Assembly (NCBI GenBank): GCA_938016265.1 | Contig: CALLWB010000013.1 | Location: 156,244-220,243, forward strand | Direction of reading: 5' to 3' | Source of the DNA: an uncultured Saprospiraceae bacterium | GTDB taxonomy: Bacteria; Bacteroidota; Bacteroidia; Chitinophagales; Saprospiraceae | Length of the DNA stretch: 64,000 bases | In this document: piece after piece, positions 1 to 9,056 of the stretch | Layout: each line of letters starts with the position of its first letter | How positions within the stretch are numbered: the stretch's first letter is position 1 | Notes under the pieces: generated by a model | Told to the model about the DNA's origin: nothing | Databases searched by the model: none | The model's input: the letters and a program-made list of their open reading frames with translations, nothing else | Program-made: the position numbers and the translations under genes

Positions 1-746
1 TCATTTTCTGGATCAGACCGATCAAGCTTAGCAAGTTTAGCGGAAGATTTTTCGCGACCTTCTTTTAGAATTTTAAATGCTTTGTCTTCGTCTTCTTCGA
101 TAGTCATATCAAACAACCCTTTGTAGAGTTCAGCATCATCATAGCCATCATTATACAATTCAGTATAAAGGCCTTTGGCAACATCGTTTTTCCCTGCCAT
201 ACGAGCTGTCATACCAGTGTAGTACTTTATTTGTTGAAGATCATCTTTTTCATCAAGAAATCCTTTAGTACCATTTGTCTCCAACATCGTTTTTAGATTC
301 AGCATACTATTGAATGCTTCATAAGCACCGGCGTATTCTTGCGATTCAAACAATCGTGCAGCTTTTCCTTGGAAACCAGCTCCAGTTTTGATCAGTCCGT
401 CTGTAGCTGATTTCTTTTCAAAACTTTTAGGGTTATATTCCAAAACTTTAGACAGCGCTTCAAAAGCTTTGTCTGCAGCATCTGGGTGTCGAAGTTTTGC
501 CAATTCGTTTTCAGCAATTTCATTATAGATTTCTCCACGTAGCAACCAATATTTTGCTTGAGTGTTTACTTCAGCATTATCCATGCTTGCATCAACACCT
601 TCACGAGCTTTGTCTAGATCAGAGTAATTTTTCTCCTTATCAAATTTATAGTTTCTAAATGCTTTTCCTGCGCTTTTGTAATCTTGTGCAACGATAGCTG
701 AAGCAGCAAACAAAATCACTAGGAGGCTAGTTAATACTTTTCTCAT
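1..746 (-). CDS. Secreted TPR-like protein, C-terminus cut by window edge
   Basis: The reading frame is open from an ATG at 746 to the left edge, so the protein is incomplete (about 248 residues seen). The first 21 residues form a signal peptide (hydrophobic core LLVILFAASAIV, then AQ), so the mature protein should be periplasmic or outer-membrane associated. The rest is helical and charged, with alternating Ala/Leu/Tyr patterns typical of tetratricopeptide repeats, such as the stretch around KYWLLRGEIYNEIAENELAK. It lies 80 bp downstream of gyrA on the same strand and may be transcribed with it. A TAAATTCG box resembling the Bacteroidota -7 element lies just before the ATG (751-758, minus). 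The precise role is unknown; TPR proteins usually scaffold other proteins. Confidence 0.75.
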   Translation of the reverse strand, partial: MRKVLTSLLVILFAASAIVAQDYKSAGKAFRNYKFDKEKNYSDLDKAREGVDASMDNAEVNTQAKYWLLRGEIYNEIAENELAKLRHPDAADKAFEALSKVLEYNPKSFEKKSATDGLIKTGAGFQGKAARLFESQEYAGAYEAFNSMLNLKTMLETNGTKGFLDEKDDLQQIKYYTGMTARMAGKNDVAKGLYTELYNDGYDDAELYKGLFDMTIEEDEDKAFKILKEGREKSSAKLAKLDRSDPEN

Positions 747-826
747 TGTTCGAATTTATTTATTTATAGATTAATGGATGTGTTTAAAATATCTATCTCC
801 CCTACTCCATCCACCACATTATTAAA

Positions 827-3508
827 TTATTCGTTTTCGTCTGAGTCGTCTGGCGAATTATCGTCGTTTTCCTCAGTTGAAGCCGAATCTTCTTTGTTTT
901 CTGCATCTGAAGTAGAATTTTCTCCCTCAGCGCCTTCTAAAGCTCCTTCTTCACCTTCAATAATCTCTTCTTCATCTTCATGTGGAACAATTGCTACATC
1001 AGCAATTTCATCCTTTTTATCGAGATTTATCAATCGTACACCTTGAGTAGCACGTCCCATTTCCCGCAGTGTATCCAGTGCCAATCTGATTGTGATTCCT
1101 GACTTGTTGATGATCATCAAATCGTCTTCGTCACTCACTGATTTTATAGCTACCAGATTACCAATTTTATCATTGACATTCATGGTTTTTACACCTTTTC
1201 CGCCACGGTTGGTAATTCTGTACTCCCCTAAGGCAGTACGTTTGCCGTTTCCTTTTTCTGATAGTACAAGAATACTTGCATTCTCATCCTCAGGATTTAC
1301 ACAAATCATACCAATTACAAAATCTCCAGGTTTATCAATGGTTATACCCTTGACACCAGCAGCAGATCTCCCCATCACTCTTACCTTGTTTTCAGGGAAT
1401 CGGATGGCTCTACCTGAGCCGATTGCAATCAGAATATCATCCGTACCATTTGTCAATTTAGCTTCCAACAATTGATCACCTTCATTGATGGTAATCGCGT
1501 TGACCCCATTAGATCTTGGACGACTAAATGCTTCAACACTTGTCTTTTTGATTCTTCCTTTTTTAGTACAAAACATAATGTAATGACTATCCAAGAAGTC
1601 CTTGTCCTTAAGGTTTTCAATTTTTACATATGCCCGAACCTTATCTTCTTTTGGCATATTTATGATGTTCTGTAGCACTCTACCTTGCGAGCCTTTGGTT
1701 CCTTCAGGTATCTCATACACCCGGAGCCAATAACACCTTCCTTGCTCTGTAAAGAACAAAAGGTAATTATGCGTAGTTGCAGAGAAAATATGCTCTATAA
1801 AGTCCGTATTCCTAGTATTGCTACCTTTCGAACCACGACCACCTCTATTTTGAATTCTGAATTCAGAAGCTTTCGTCCGTTTCATATAACCAAGATGAGA
1901 GATGGTGATAATTACCTCTTCATCAGCAATTAGATCTTCGATGCTGATATCTCCTTCTGCGGTATATTCAATTTTAGTTCGACGTTCGTCTCCGAATTTC
2001 GCTTTGATTTCTGTTAATTCTTCCTTGATAATATCCTTTCTCTTCTGTTCGCTGGAAAGAATGAATTTCAACTCATCAATTGCTGTACGAATTTCTTCAA
2101 ACTCCCCCTTGATCTTGTCTCTTTCTAGACCGGTCAGTTTCTGAAGTCTCATATCAAGGATAGCTCTAGCTTGAGCTTCGCTTAATACGTCACCGTTGGT
2201 GAATTTTTCGTCTGTCAATAGATCACTAATGGCGCGTGTTCCAAGTTTCCCCTTTTGAGCTTTTGTTAAGAAAGCTCCATCCATAAGTCCCTGACGTGCC
2301 TCCTCAACATTCTTCGAACCTCGAATAAAGGAAATAACCGCATCCAGGTAGTCCAACGAAAGTAATAGTCCTTCAAGAATATGTGCACGTTCTTCTGCTT
2401 TACGAAGGTCGTATCTTGTTCTTCTGGTGATTACTTCCAATCTGAATTTTACAAACTCCTCAATGAAGTTCTTTAGATTCAAAACAATTGGACGACCGTT
2501 TACAAGAGCGATGTTTCCAATACGTAAGGTAGATTGCAACTGTGTATATTTGTATAACTTACTCAGTACTACACTGGCCATGGCATCTCTCTTAATTTCA
2601 AAGATGATGCGCATTCCGTTCCGATCCGATTCATCCCGGATATCAGAGATACCTTCGATTTTTTTATCGTTGACCAGTTCAGCAGCCTTTATTATTAGAT
2701 TTGATTTATTTACTTGGTAAGGAATTTCTGTTACTACAATTATTTCCCTACCTGTTTTGGTGTTTTCTATCTCTGCTTTTGCGCGCAAGACTACTCTACC
2801 ATTCCCAGTTTCAAAACCTTGTTTTACTCCACTATAACCATAGATGATTCCACCTGTAGGAAAATCTGGAGCTTTAATATATTCACAAAGTCCCTCAATA
2901 GTTATTTCAGGATTATCAATGTAAGCAATTGTACCATCTACTACCTCACTAAGATTGTGAGGCAAAATATCTGTAGACATACCAACTGCAATACCAGAAG
3001 CTCCATTAATTAGTAGATTGGGTAGTTTGGTAGGAAGGACTGTCGGTTCTTTTAGTGAATCATCAAAATTTAGCTTGAAATCGACAGTATCTTTATCTAT
3101 ATCTGCTAAGATTTCGTCACTAATTCGTTGAAGGCGTGCCTCGGTATAACGCATTGCTGCTGGGCTATCACCATCTATTGATCCAAAGTTTCCTTGTCCA
3201 TCTACAAGTGGATATCGCAAAGACCACGGTTGGGCCATTCGCACCATACTATCGTAAACAGAGGAGTCTCCATGTGGGTGATACTTACCTAGTACTTCTC
3301 CTACAATACGAGCTGATTTCTTATGAGATTTTCCAGCGGTCAAACCAAGACCAGACATCCCGTAAAGCACACGTCTGTGTACTGGTTTTAATCCGTCCCG
3401 TACATCAGGTAATGCCCTGGAAACAATAACCGACATCGAATAATCGATATAGGCTGATTTCATTTCCTCCTCAATGTTAATAGGAATAATTTTTTCTCCT
3501 GTTGCCAT
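827..3508 (-). CDS. gyrA: DNA gyrase subunit A
   Basis: This is the 893-residue GyrA subunit of DNA gyrase, which breaks and rejoins DNA during ATP-driven negative supercoiling with GyrB. The start matches the family ([15 protein letters not shown] at 32-46). The catalytic tyrosine is Tyr121 in AAMRYTEAR. The quinolone-determining region reads [12 protein letters not shown], with Ser82 and Asp86 at the positions of E. coli Ser83 and Asp87, the usual susceptible state. The GyrA box that wraps DNA is QNRGGRG at 553-559, with Asn where many species have Arg. This box and the beta-pinwheel repeats favour GyrA over ParC. The last 50 or so residues are an extremely acidic Glu/Asp/Ser tail. No gyrB is present nearby. 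Confidence 0.97.
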   Translation of the reverse strand: MATGEKIIPINIEEEMKSAYIDYSMSVIVSRALPDVRDGLKPVHRRVLYGMSGLGLTAGKSHKKSARIVGEVLGKYHPHGDSSVYDSMVRMAQPWSLRYPLVDGQGNFGSIDGDSPAAMRYTEARLQRISDEILADIDKDTVDFKLNFDDSLKEPTVLPTKLPNLLINGASGIAVGMSTDILPHNLSEVVDGTIAYIDNPEITIEGLCEYIKAPDFPTGGIIYGYSGVKQGFETGNGRVVLRAKAEIENTKTGREIIVVTEIPYQVNKSNLIIKAAELVNDKKIEGISDIRDESDRNGMRIIFEIKRDAMASVVLSKLYKYTQLQSTLRIGNIALVNGRPIVLNLKNFIEEFVKFRLEVITRRTRYDLRKAEERAHILEGLLLSLDYLDAVISFIRGSKNVEEARQGLMDGAFLTKAQKGKLGTRAISDLLTDEKFTNGDVLSEAQARAILDMRLQKLTGLERDKIKGEFEEIRTAIDELKFILSSEQKRKDIIKEELTEIKAKFGDERRTKIEYTAEGDISIEDLIADEEVIITISHLGYMKRTKASEFRIQNRGGRGSKGSNTRNTDFIEHIFSATTHNYLLFFTEQGRCYWLRVYEIPEGTKGSQGRVLQNIINMPKEDKVRAYVKIENLKDKDFLDSHYIMFCTKKGRIKKTSVEAFSRPRSNGVNAITINEGDQLLEAKLTNGTDDILIAIGSGRAIRFPENKVRVMGRSAAGVKGITIDKPGDFVIGMICVNPEDENASILVLSEKGNGKRTALGEYRITNRGGKGVKTMNVNDKIGNLVAIKSVSDEDDLMIINKSGITIRLALDTLREMGRATQGVRLINLDKKDEIADVAIVPHEDEEEIIEGEEGALEGAEGENSTSDAENKEDSASTEENDDNSPDDSDENE

Positions 3509-3547
3509 TTAATTTTTAGGTTTAATAAAGAACATTAAATTCACCTG

Positions 3548-3555
3548 CAAAGGTA
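3548..3555 (-). promoter_or_regulatory. Putative -7 element of gyrA promoter
   Basis: On the minus strand this reads TACCTTTG, a perfect match to the Bacteroidota TAnnTTTG -7 box. Transcription would start near 3541, giving a leader of about 32 nt before the gyrA ATG. I found no clear TTG -33 element at the expected distance. Confidence 0.5.
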
Positions 3556-3931
3556 CTGAATATTAAGGAAAAACTAGCATTAGAATTCAATAATTATGAC
3601 TGTTTTTTGTACGGAAACTGGAATATTTTCTAGTCTTTATCCATAAATTCATTTTAATTCTATTTTTTTTGCTTGAAATAGATTGTAAAACATAGGGAAT
3701 ACAGGCCTTTTGTAGAAAACTACTCAAGCTTTACTTTAATGAAAAAATAGCTTTAGTATTCTTGCAATTTTGACGAAAATACCTCAGTAAAACATTAGCA
3801 TAAATCATTAGCAAAACCACCTGAAGGAATATAATTCCGAATTCTTTCGTTTTTGTTGTTTTTGATGCGGCTTCGGTTCGCTTTCTGCCAAATAAAAAAG
3901 TTTAAAAAGTAGCAGCATTCAAAAGTATTTG
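3556..3931. other. Gene-free divergent intergenic region
   Basis: This is the larger part of the 469-bp gap between divergent gyrA and the alpha/beta hydrolase gene. It is AT-rich and has no credible ORF. It contains a direct repeat CATTAGCA at 3793-3800 and 3806-3813 (13-bp spacing, little more than one helical turn) and a small palindrome GGAAT-ATA-ATTCC at 3826-3838. These could be regulator sites, but nothing ties them to a known protein. Confidence 0.4.
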
Positions 3932-3939
3932 TATATTTG
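3932..3939 (+). promoter_or_regulatory. Putative -7 element for hydrolase gene
   Basis: TATATTTG matches the TAnnTTTG consensus and lies 38 bp before the likely ATG at 3978. A short frame, MNKTRI and stop (3958-3978), fills the leader, and its TGA overlaps the hydrolase ATG as TGATG. Confidence 0.4.
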
Positions 3940-3977
3940 GCCCGGTCAACGAAGAAAATGAACAAAACACGCATTTG

Positions 3978-4754
3978 ATGGATTATTTTAAGCAGCGATT
4001 GATTCTATTACCAGGATTTGGAGAAGACGATAGAATATTTAGAAATTTAGCCCCTCAGTTTAAGCAATACGACATCTTACATGTAGACTACAGAGATGTT
4101 CTAAGAAATTTCAACGTTAAAGACATTACCCTGCGGAAGTTTATTGAATCGATGATTAGGTATTATGACATCAACGATTCTGATATTCTGATCGGGCATT
4201 CTCTGGGAGGTTTTATAGCGCATCAAATTCGGCAAACAGTTGATTGTCAAAATTGTTTGATCGCCTCATTTACTGATCCTTCAAAAGTCAAACTGCCGGT
4301 TAGTTACAAGCGTTTGATGAAGTTTTTGACAATGAAAGGTATGTTCACCTCCAAATTATTCAAAGAGGTCGTGTGGACTACCTACAAACGCAAATCTTCT
4401 GCAGTTGAAATAGAAAATGTACTCTCCGTCTTCGAATCTTATTCCAAAGAAGACATTTACAAACTCATAAAAATAGTGGAACCCCAAAAAAGAAAATGGA
4501 CGAAACTATTTGTAAGAAAACAAGTAAGTAAACCCTCTCTTATAATTCACCCCGCATCAGATTGGATAATTAAACGACCTGATGAGGATCATATTAAGGT
4601 GAAAGGGGATCATTTTGCACTGGCTACCAATTATGAAATTGTAGGAAAACATCTTGAAAATTGGTTGTTGGCAATGCATCTTGAATGGGCACATTCCAAA
4701 GAATTAGCAATCGAACAACAGATATTTGAGGAGTACGAACTTTGGGTAGCTTAA
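3978..4754 (+). CDS. Alpha/beta hydrolase
   Basis: This 258-residue protein has the alpha/beta-hydrolase pattern. An N-terminal strand-loop LLPGFGEDDRIF likely carries the oxyanion hole. The nucleophile elbow is GHSLGG, with Ser as nucleophile. A late DWII segment and a C-terminal GDHFAL are plausible sites of the acid and the catalytic His. There is no signal peptide, so it is probably cytoplasmic. The substrate cannot be told. The ATG at 3978 is preferred over an in-frame TTG one codon earlier. The gene is followed by a strong terminator and is monocistronic. Confidence 0.8.
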   Translation: MDYFKQRLILLPGFGEDDRIFRNLAPQFKQYDILHVDYRDVLRNFNVKDITLRKFIESMIRYYDINDSDILIGHSLGGFIAHQIRQTVDCQNCLIASFTDPSKVKLPVSYKRLMKFLTMKGMFTSKLFKEVVWTTYKRKSSAVEIENVLSVFESYSKEDIYKLIKIVEPQKRKWTKLFVRKQVSKPSLIIHPASDWIIKRPDEDHIKVKGDHFALATNYEIVGKHLENWLLAMHLEWAHSKELAIEQQIFEEYELWVA

Positions 4755-4779
4755 AGAAAAAATACCATAAAATGATAGC

Positions 4780-4817
4780 AGGTGCAGTCCAAACAATTGA
4801 GGACTGCACCTTTTTTA
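4780..4817 (+). terminator. Rho-independent terminator after hydrolase gene
   Basis: Perfect 11-bp inverted repeat AGGTGCAGTCC / GGACTGCACCT with a 10-nt loop, followed directly by a run of T residues. It closes the alpha/beta hydrolase transcription unit. Confidence 0.9.
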
Positions 4818-4841
4818 TTATTAAATTCATAATCAGAAGGA

Positions 4842-4871
4842 TTGATTATTGAAAATAATGAAGTAAATTTA
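4842..4871 (+). promoter_or_regulatory. Bacteroidota-type promoter for DUF6089 gene
   Basis: TTG at 4842-4844 and TAAATTT at 4864-4870 are separated by 19 bp, the usual spacing of the -33 and -7 elements. The predicted start lies roughly 20 nt before the ATG at 4899. Confidence 0.55.
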
Positions 4872-4898
4872 CGTATTAAGAAACTGACTTGCTAAATC

Positions 4899-5753
4899 AT
4901 GAAAAAACTTACATTACTACTTTTGGGATTTATTCCATTCCTTACATTTGGACAATATTTTGAAATTGGAGCCTTTGGAGGTACCTCTTATTATCAAGGA
5001 GATTTGTCTCCCGGAGGCATTGTATTATCAGAGGCTTACCCGGCTTTTGGTATATTTGCTCGCTACAATGCCCACGAATATGTCAGCTTTAAATTTAATG
5101 TTTATCACGGGAATGTTTCAGGGGATGATGCAAATTCGCTTAAAGCCACCACAAACAACAGAAATCTAAGCTTCAGATCTCCAATTACGGAGTTCGGAAT
5201 AAATGGAGAAATCAATATTCTGGGTTATCAACCTTATGGCCTTCAAAAGGTAATATCTCCATACGTGTTTATTGGTGTTTCAGTGTTCAACTACAACCCG
5301 AAAACATTACACGAAGGCGAATGGGTAAGACTCCAACCACTAGGTACAGAAGGTCAAGGGATGGCCAACCGACCACAAAAATACAACCTATTAAGTGTCG
5401 CTATTCCCTTCGGATTAGGAGCAAAATATGCCATCAACGATCGCTGGAATGTTGGTCTTGAACTTGGTTTTAGAAGTACATTTACCGATTACATTGATGA
5501 TGTAAGCACCGTCTATATTGAAAGTAATGAGTTGGCAGCAGCAAATGGAGATCTAGCCGCTACCTTGTCAAACAGAACAGGGGTCCATGGCGAATACATC
5601 GACTACGCTACTGGTGTTGATCGGGGAAATCCAGACAATAAGGATTGGTTCTTTTTTGGTGGAATAACCTTCTCCTTCAACTTCTTAGACAATGGTTTGG
5701 TAGGAAATAGAAACAGAAATTCTAAAAGATCAGGGTGCAAGGTGCGCTTCTAA
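4899..5753 (+). CDS. DUF6089 family outer-membrane beta-barrel protein
   Basis: This 284-residue protein has a signal peptide (about 1-18, ending TFGQ), followed at once by the characteristic YFEIGAFGGTSYYQGDL start of the DUF6089 family. The rest alternates polar and aromatic residues as expected for an outer-membrane beta-barrel of the OmpW/OmpA-like size class. The C-terminal part has the typical FFFGGITFSFNF strand. The function of the family is not known. In other Bacteroidota these proteins are found beside envelope-biogenesis genes; here the gene stands alone between two terminators. Confidence 0.8.
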   Translation: MKKLTLLLLGFIPFLTFGQYFEIGAFGGTSYYQGDLSPGGIVLSEAYPAFGIFARYNAHEYVSFKFNVYHGNVSGDDANSLKATTNNRNLSFRSPITEFGINGEINILGYQPYGLQKVISPYVFIGVSVFNYNPKTLHEGEWVRLQPLGTEGQGMANRPQKYNLLSVAIPFGLGAKYAINDRWNVGLELGFRSTFTDYIDDVSTVYIESNELAAANGDLAATLSNRTGVHGEYIDYATGVDRGNPDNKDWFFFGGITFSFNFLDNGLVGNRNRNSKRSGCKVRF

Positions 5754-5774
5754 TACTCTTATAAAAAAAAGATA

Positions 5775-5809
5775 AGACCTGTTGGACAAATCTAACAGGT
5801 CTTTTTTTA
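5775..5809 (+). terminator. Rho-independent terminator after DUF6089 gene
   Basis: Inverted repeat AGACCTGTT / AACAGGTCT with a 10-nt loop followed by seven T residues. An in-frame TTG upstream of recQ lies inside this hairpin, which argues against starting recQ there. Confidence 0.88.
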
Positions 5810-5844
5810 TGCTTGTGAAGATCGTTTTTTTAATTTTACACACA

Positions 5845-7791
5845 ATGCAGCCAATTCAGATACTAGAAAAATATTGGGGCTATGAATCCTTTCGCCCCAT
5901 GCAATATGAAATCATCCATTCTGCAATGAATGGTGATGATACATTAGCACTATTGCCTACAGGCGGAGGTAAATCTATCTGTTATCAAATTCCAGCTTTA
6001 GCATTGCCTGGTGTCTGTATTGTCATTTCACCACTTATTGCATTGATGAAAGATCAGGTTTTTCAACTTCAGAAACGTGGTATTCCAGCAGTAGCGATTT
6101 ATTCAGGCATGCATTACACTGAGATTGATGGTGCATTAGATAACTGTATTTATGGCAAAACAAAGCTGTTGTACCTATCTCCAGAGAGACTGACTTCTGA
6201 TTTGGTGAAAGAACGCATAAAAAAAATGAAAGTCAATTTGCTGGCAGTTGATGAGGCGCATTGCATTTCACAATGGGGCTATGACTTCCGACCTCCCTAT
6301 CTCAGAATCGCTGAAATTCGTGAGTTATTGCCAAACGTCCCGATTCTTGCTGTTACAGCAACTGCTACAAAAGAGGTTGCAGTTGATATTCAGGAGAAAT
6401 TAGAATTCAAGAAAAGCAAAGCTTTTTTTCAGCAAAGTTTTGAGCGTAAAAATTTGGCCTACGTCGTTTTGAATGAAGATGGTAAGGTGAATAAGATGGT
6501 AGACATCCTGCAAAAAGTAAAAGGCTCAGCCATCGTCTACGCCCGAAACCGCCGAAAAACCAAGGAATTAGCAGATCATTTAAAACGCAATAAAATTTCT
6601 GCAGATTATTACCATGCAGGACTCACCCATCAAGAACGCTCCGCAAAGCAGGATGCATGGATCAGTAACCAAACAAGTGTAATGGTTGCCACAAATGCCT
6701 TCGGAATGGGCATCGACAAAGCAGATGTTAGATCAGTTGTTCATATGGATCTGCCAGATAGTTTGGAAGCTTATTTTCAAGAAGCAGGGAGGGCTGGAAG
6801 GGATGGAAAGAAGAGTTACGCAGTTTTACTGTATAGCGCAGCAGATAAAGAACGATTAACTAAATATTACGAGGAATCTTACCCCGAGGTAAAGCAAATA
6901 AGGCAGGTGTATCGTGCATTAGGAAGTTATTTCCAATTGGCCGTAGGAGGAGGTATTGGCGATGCTTATGATTTTAATCTAGGTGAATTCGCTCAACGTT
7001 TTGACTTTAAGGCAATTACTGCATTTAATAGTTTGAAAATATTAAAAGATGCTGGTTGGATAGATTTGACTGAATCTGTTTATATTCCTGCTAAATTGCA
7101 GGTCAAAGTGAGCAAGGAAGAACTGTACAATTTTGAAATCACCAATCATGGTTTTGAAAAACTGATTAAAACAATACTGAGAACTTATCAAGGGGCATTT
7201 AGTCAATACGTTAAGATCAATGAAGGCAAACTATCCAAATTTCTGGGTATAAATCTGGGCACGCTGCATAAAATGCTATTACACCTTGACCAAGAGGACA
7301 TTATTGATTTTATTCCCCCGAAGGATAAACCTCAACTCCTTTTTTTAAAAGAACGGGTTGCGGCGGAGAATATGACCATTGACATGGATTTGTATAACTT
7401 CCTTAAGAACAGACATTGGGAACGACTAAAACAGGTTTTTAAATACGCTACTGAAGAACAATGCCGGAGCAAGATGTTGTTGGAGTATTTCGATGAAAAA
7501 AATGAGGAACCCTGCGGTATCTGTGACCATTGTCTTGGTAGGCATAATGCGGAATTAACTGAAGACGACTATTATCATTACAAGAATAAAATAAGGGAGT
7601 TAATTATTCAAAAACCTGTAACACTAGAAGAATTGATTGACAAATTTTCCTCTATCCACCAATCGAAGATATTGAAAGTCGTCGATTATTTATTAGATAA
7701 TCAATACCTTCGTCAAACAAACGACCAACGGATAGCCTGGAACGGCAAGCCAGGAGACAATGCATTCCAAACAGAAGACAAAAGTAAATAA
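5845..7791 (+). CDS. recQ: ATP-dependent DNA helicase RecQ, HRDC-less
   Basis: This 648-residue 3'-5' DNA helicase acts in recombination and repair. Motif 0 is FRPMQYEII. Walker A is PTGGGKS at 38-44 and the DEAH box is at 136-139, followed by the RecQ-specific aromatic loop CISQWGYDFRP. Motif III TAT and motif VI EAGRAGRDG are also present. The RQC region has a zinc site with an EQCR cysteine followed by CGICDHC. The protein ends shortly after a winged-helix-like segment, so the HRDC domain of E. coli RecQ is missing; this short form is common in Bacteroidota. ATG 5845 is chosen because the longer frame begins inside the preceding terminator. Its 3' end overlaps the next gene by 32 bp. Confidence 0.93.
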   Translation: MQPIQILEKYWGYESFRPMQYEIIHSAMNGDDTLALLPTGGGKSICYQIPALALPGVCIVISPLIALMKDQVFQLQKRGIPAVAIYSGMHYTEIDGALDNCIYGKTKLLYLSPERLTSDLVKERIKKMKVNLLAVDEAHCISQWGYDFRPPYLRIAEIRELLPNVPILAVTATATKEVAVDIQEKLEFKKSKAFFQQSFERKNLAYVVLNEDGKVNKMVDILQKVKGSAIVYARNRRKTKELADHLKRNKISADYYHAGLTHQERSAKQDAWISNQTSVMVATNAFGMGIDKADVRSVVHMDLPDSLEAYFQEAGRAGRDGKKSYAVLLYSAADKERLTKYYEESYPEVKQIRQVYRALGSYFQLAVGGGIGDAYDFNLGEFAQRFDFKAITAFNSLKILKDAGWIDLTESVYIPAKLQVKVSKEELYNFEITNHGFEKLIKTILRTYQGAFSQYVKINEGKLSKFLGINLGTLHKMLLHLDQEDIIDFIPPKDKPQLLFLKERVAAENMTIDMDLYNFLKNRHWERLKQVFKYATEEQCRSKMLLEYFDEKNEEPCGICDHCLGRHNAELTEDDYYHYKNKIRELIIQKPVTLEELIDKFSSIHQSKILKVVDYLLDNQYLRQTNDQRIAWNGKPGDNAFQTEDKSK

Positions 7792-8896
7792 CGGCATCTT
7801 GAAGCGAATATTCCTAACTGTCACGAATGACTTGACCTATGACCAAAGAATGCAACGAATTTGTACCAGTCTTGCAAAGGAAGGGTACGAGGTTCGTTTG
7901 ATAGGCCGCGTACTAAAAAAATCAGTGGAACTGACTTCCTTGCCCTTTGATCAAAAAAGGCTAAAATGCTTTATTAATAAGGGAAAATTGTTTTATTTGG
8001 AATATAACATACGACTGTTTTTTTATTTACTGTTTAGCAAGTTTGACGCAGTTTGTTCTATTGATTTGGACACCATTTTACCAGGCTATTATGTGACTAA
8101 GTTTAAGAGGAAACACTTCATCTATGACGCCCATGAATATTTCACAGAAGTGCCAGAACTAGTCCAACGCCCAAAAGTGAAAAAAATCTGGGAAAAAGTG
8201 GCGCACTTAACCATCCCCAACATAAAAAACAGCTACACCGTCTGCGAAAGTTTGGCAGAACTGTTCCATAAAAATTACAAAGCCAATTTTCAGGTGATCC
8301 GTAATGTTCCCTTCCAACAGCCAATGCCGGAAAAAAGAAAACCAGCAACCAAGATTCTCCTTTATCAAGGCGCTTTAAATGATGGTCGAGGGTTGGAAGA
8401 AATGATCGAAGCCATGGAAAAAATTGACGACGCTCAACTTTGGCTTGCAGGTGAAGGAGATTTATCTCAAAGTTTGCGGGATTTGGTGAATAAAAATAAA
8501 TTAGCCAATCGGGTAAAATTCTTAGGTTATATTAAACCAGATGAGCTGAAAACACTGACATTACAAGCCTATATTGGATTAAACTTATTACAGAATAAAG
8601 GATTAAACTATTATTATTCTCTTGCAAACAAATCATTCGACTATATACAAGCTGGACTCCCATCAATCAACATGAATTTCCCAGAATATCAACGGATAGA
8701 TAGACAATTTAACGTCTCTTTGCTAATTGATGATTTGAAGGTGGAAACGTTGATTGCTGCGGTAAACTCCTTGGTAGAAAATGAAGAACTGTATAATAGA
8801 TTACGGGATAACTGTTTCAAGGCACGAGAGGAATTCATTTGGGAAAAAGAAGAGTTAAAATTGATACAATTTTATAATCGAGTTTTTAATGCTTAG
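7760..8896 (+). CDS. GT4-like glycosyltransferase
   Basis: This is a 378-residue GT-B-fold glycosyltransferase. The N-terminal domain opens with a Rossmann strand (RIFLTVTNDL) and has a DAHEYFTEVPEL motif seen in many Bacteroidota GT4 enzymes. The C-terminal nucleotide-sugar domain begins near LLYQGALNDGRGLEEMIEA and includes the GEGD loop and a SFDYIQAGLPSI segment at the donor site. No membrane helix is evident, so it probably works on the cytoplasmic face in surface polysaccharide or glycolipid synthesis. The ATG at 7760 lies inside the recQ 3' end (32-bp overlap), suggesting translational coupling. A TTG at 7799 would be an alternative, shorter start. Confidence 0.82.
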   Translation: MHSKQKTKVNNGILKRIFLTVTNDLTYDQRMQRICTSLAKEGYEVRLIGRVLKKSVELTSLPFDQKRLKCFINKGKLFYLEYNIRLFFYLLFSKFDAVCSIDLDTILPGYYVTKFKRKHFIYDAHEYFTEVPELVQRPKVKKIWEKVAHLTIPNIKNSYTVCESLAELFHKNYKANFQVIRNVPFQQPMPEKRKPATKILLYQGALNDGRGLEEMIEAMEKIDDAQLWLAGEGDLSQSLRDLVNKNKLANRVKFLGYIKPDELKTLTLQAYIGLNLLQNKGLNYYYSLANKSFDYIQAGLPSINMNFPEYQRIDRQFNVSLLIDDLKVETLIAAVNSLVENEELYNRLRDNCFKAREEFIWEKEELKLIQFYNRVFNA

Positions 8897-9001
8897 TAAC
8901 TGCCCTACGTTAATTTTTTTTCAAAATCCACAATCTGCTTAACATAAAAATTTTTATTTCGGCAAAAAGGCGAATAGTTTTTATAATTCGTAAATTCGTT
9001 C

Positions 9002-9015
9002 CTTTCATATGAAAG
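9002..9015. promoter_or_regulatory. 14-bp perfect palindrome upstream of glycosyltransferase gene
   Basis: CTTTCATATGAAAG is a perfect dyad centred 48 bp before the ATG at 9057, in the 160-bp gap after the previous glycosyltransferase. Its position is suited to a dimeric regulator. No T-run follows, so it is not a terminator. Confidence 0.35.
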
Positions 9016-9056
9016 AATTGATACAGAGTTTCCTGTAAAATTCCTACTTTTGGCCA

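Noticed and set aside
774..1046. Ser-rich frame on the plus strand over the gyrA 3' end
   Set aside because: It is the complement of the acidic Glu/Asp tail of gyrA.
5782..5844. Extended TTG start for recQ
   Set aside because: It lies within the terminator hairpin of the preceding gene, and the extension does not resemble RecQ N-termini.
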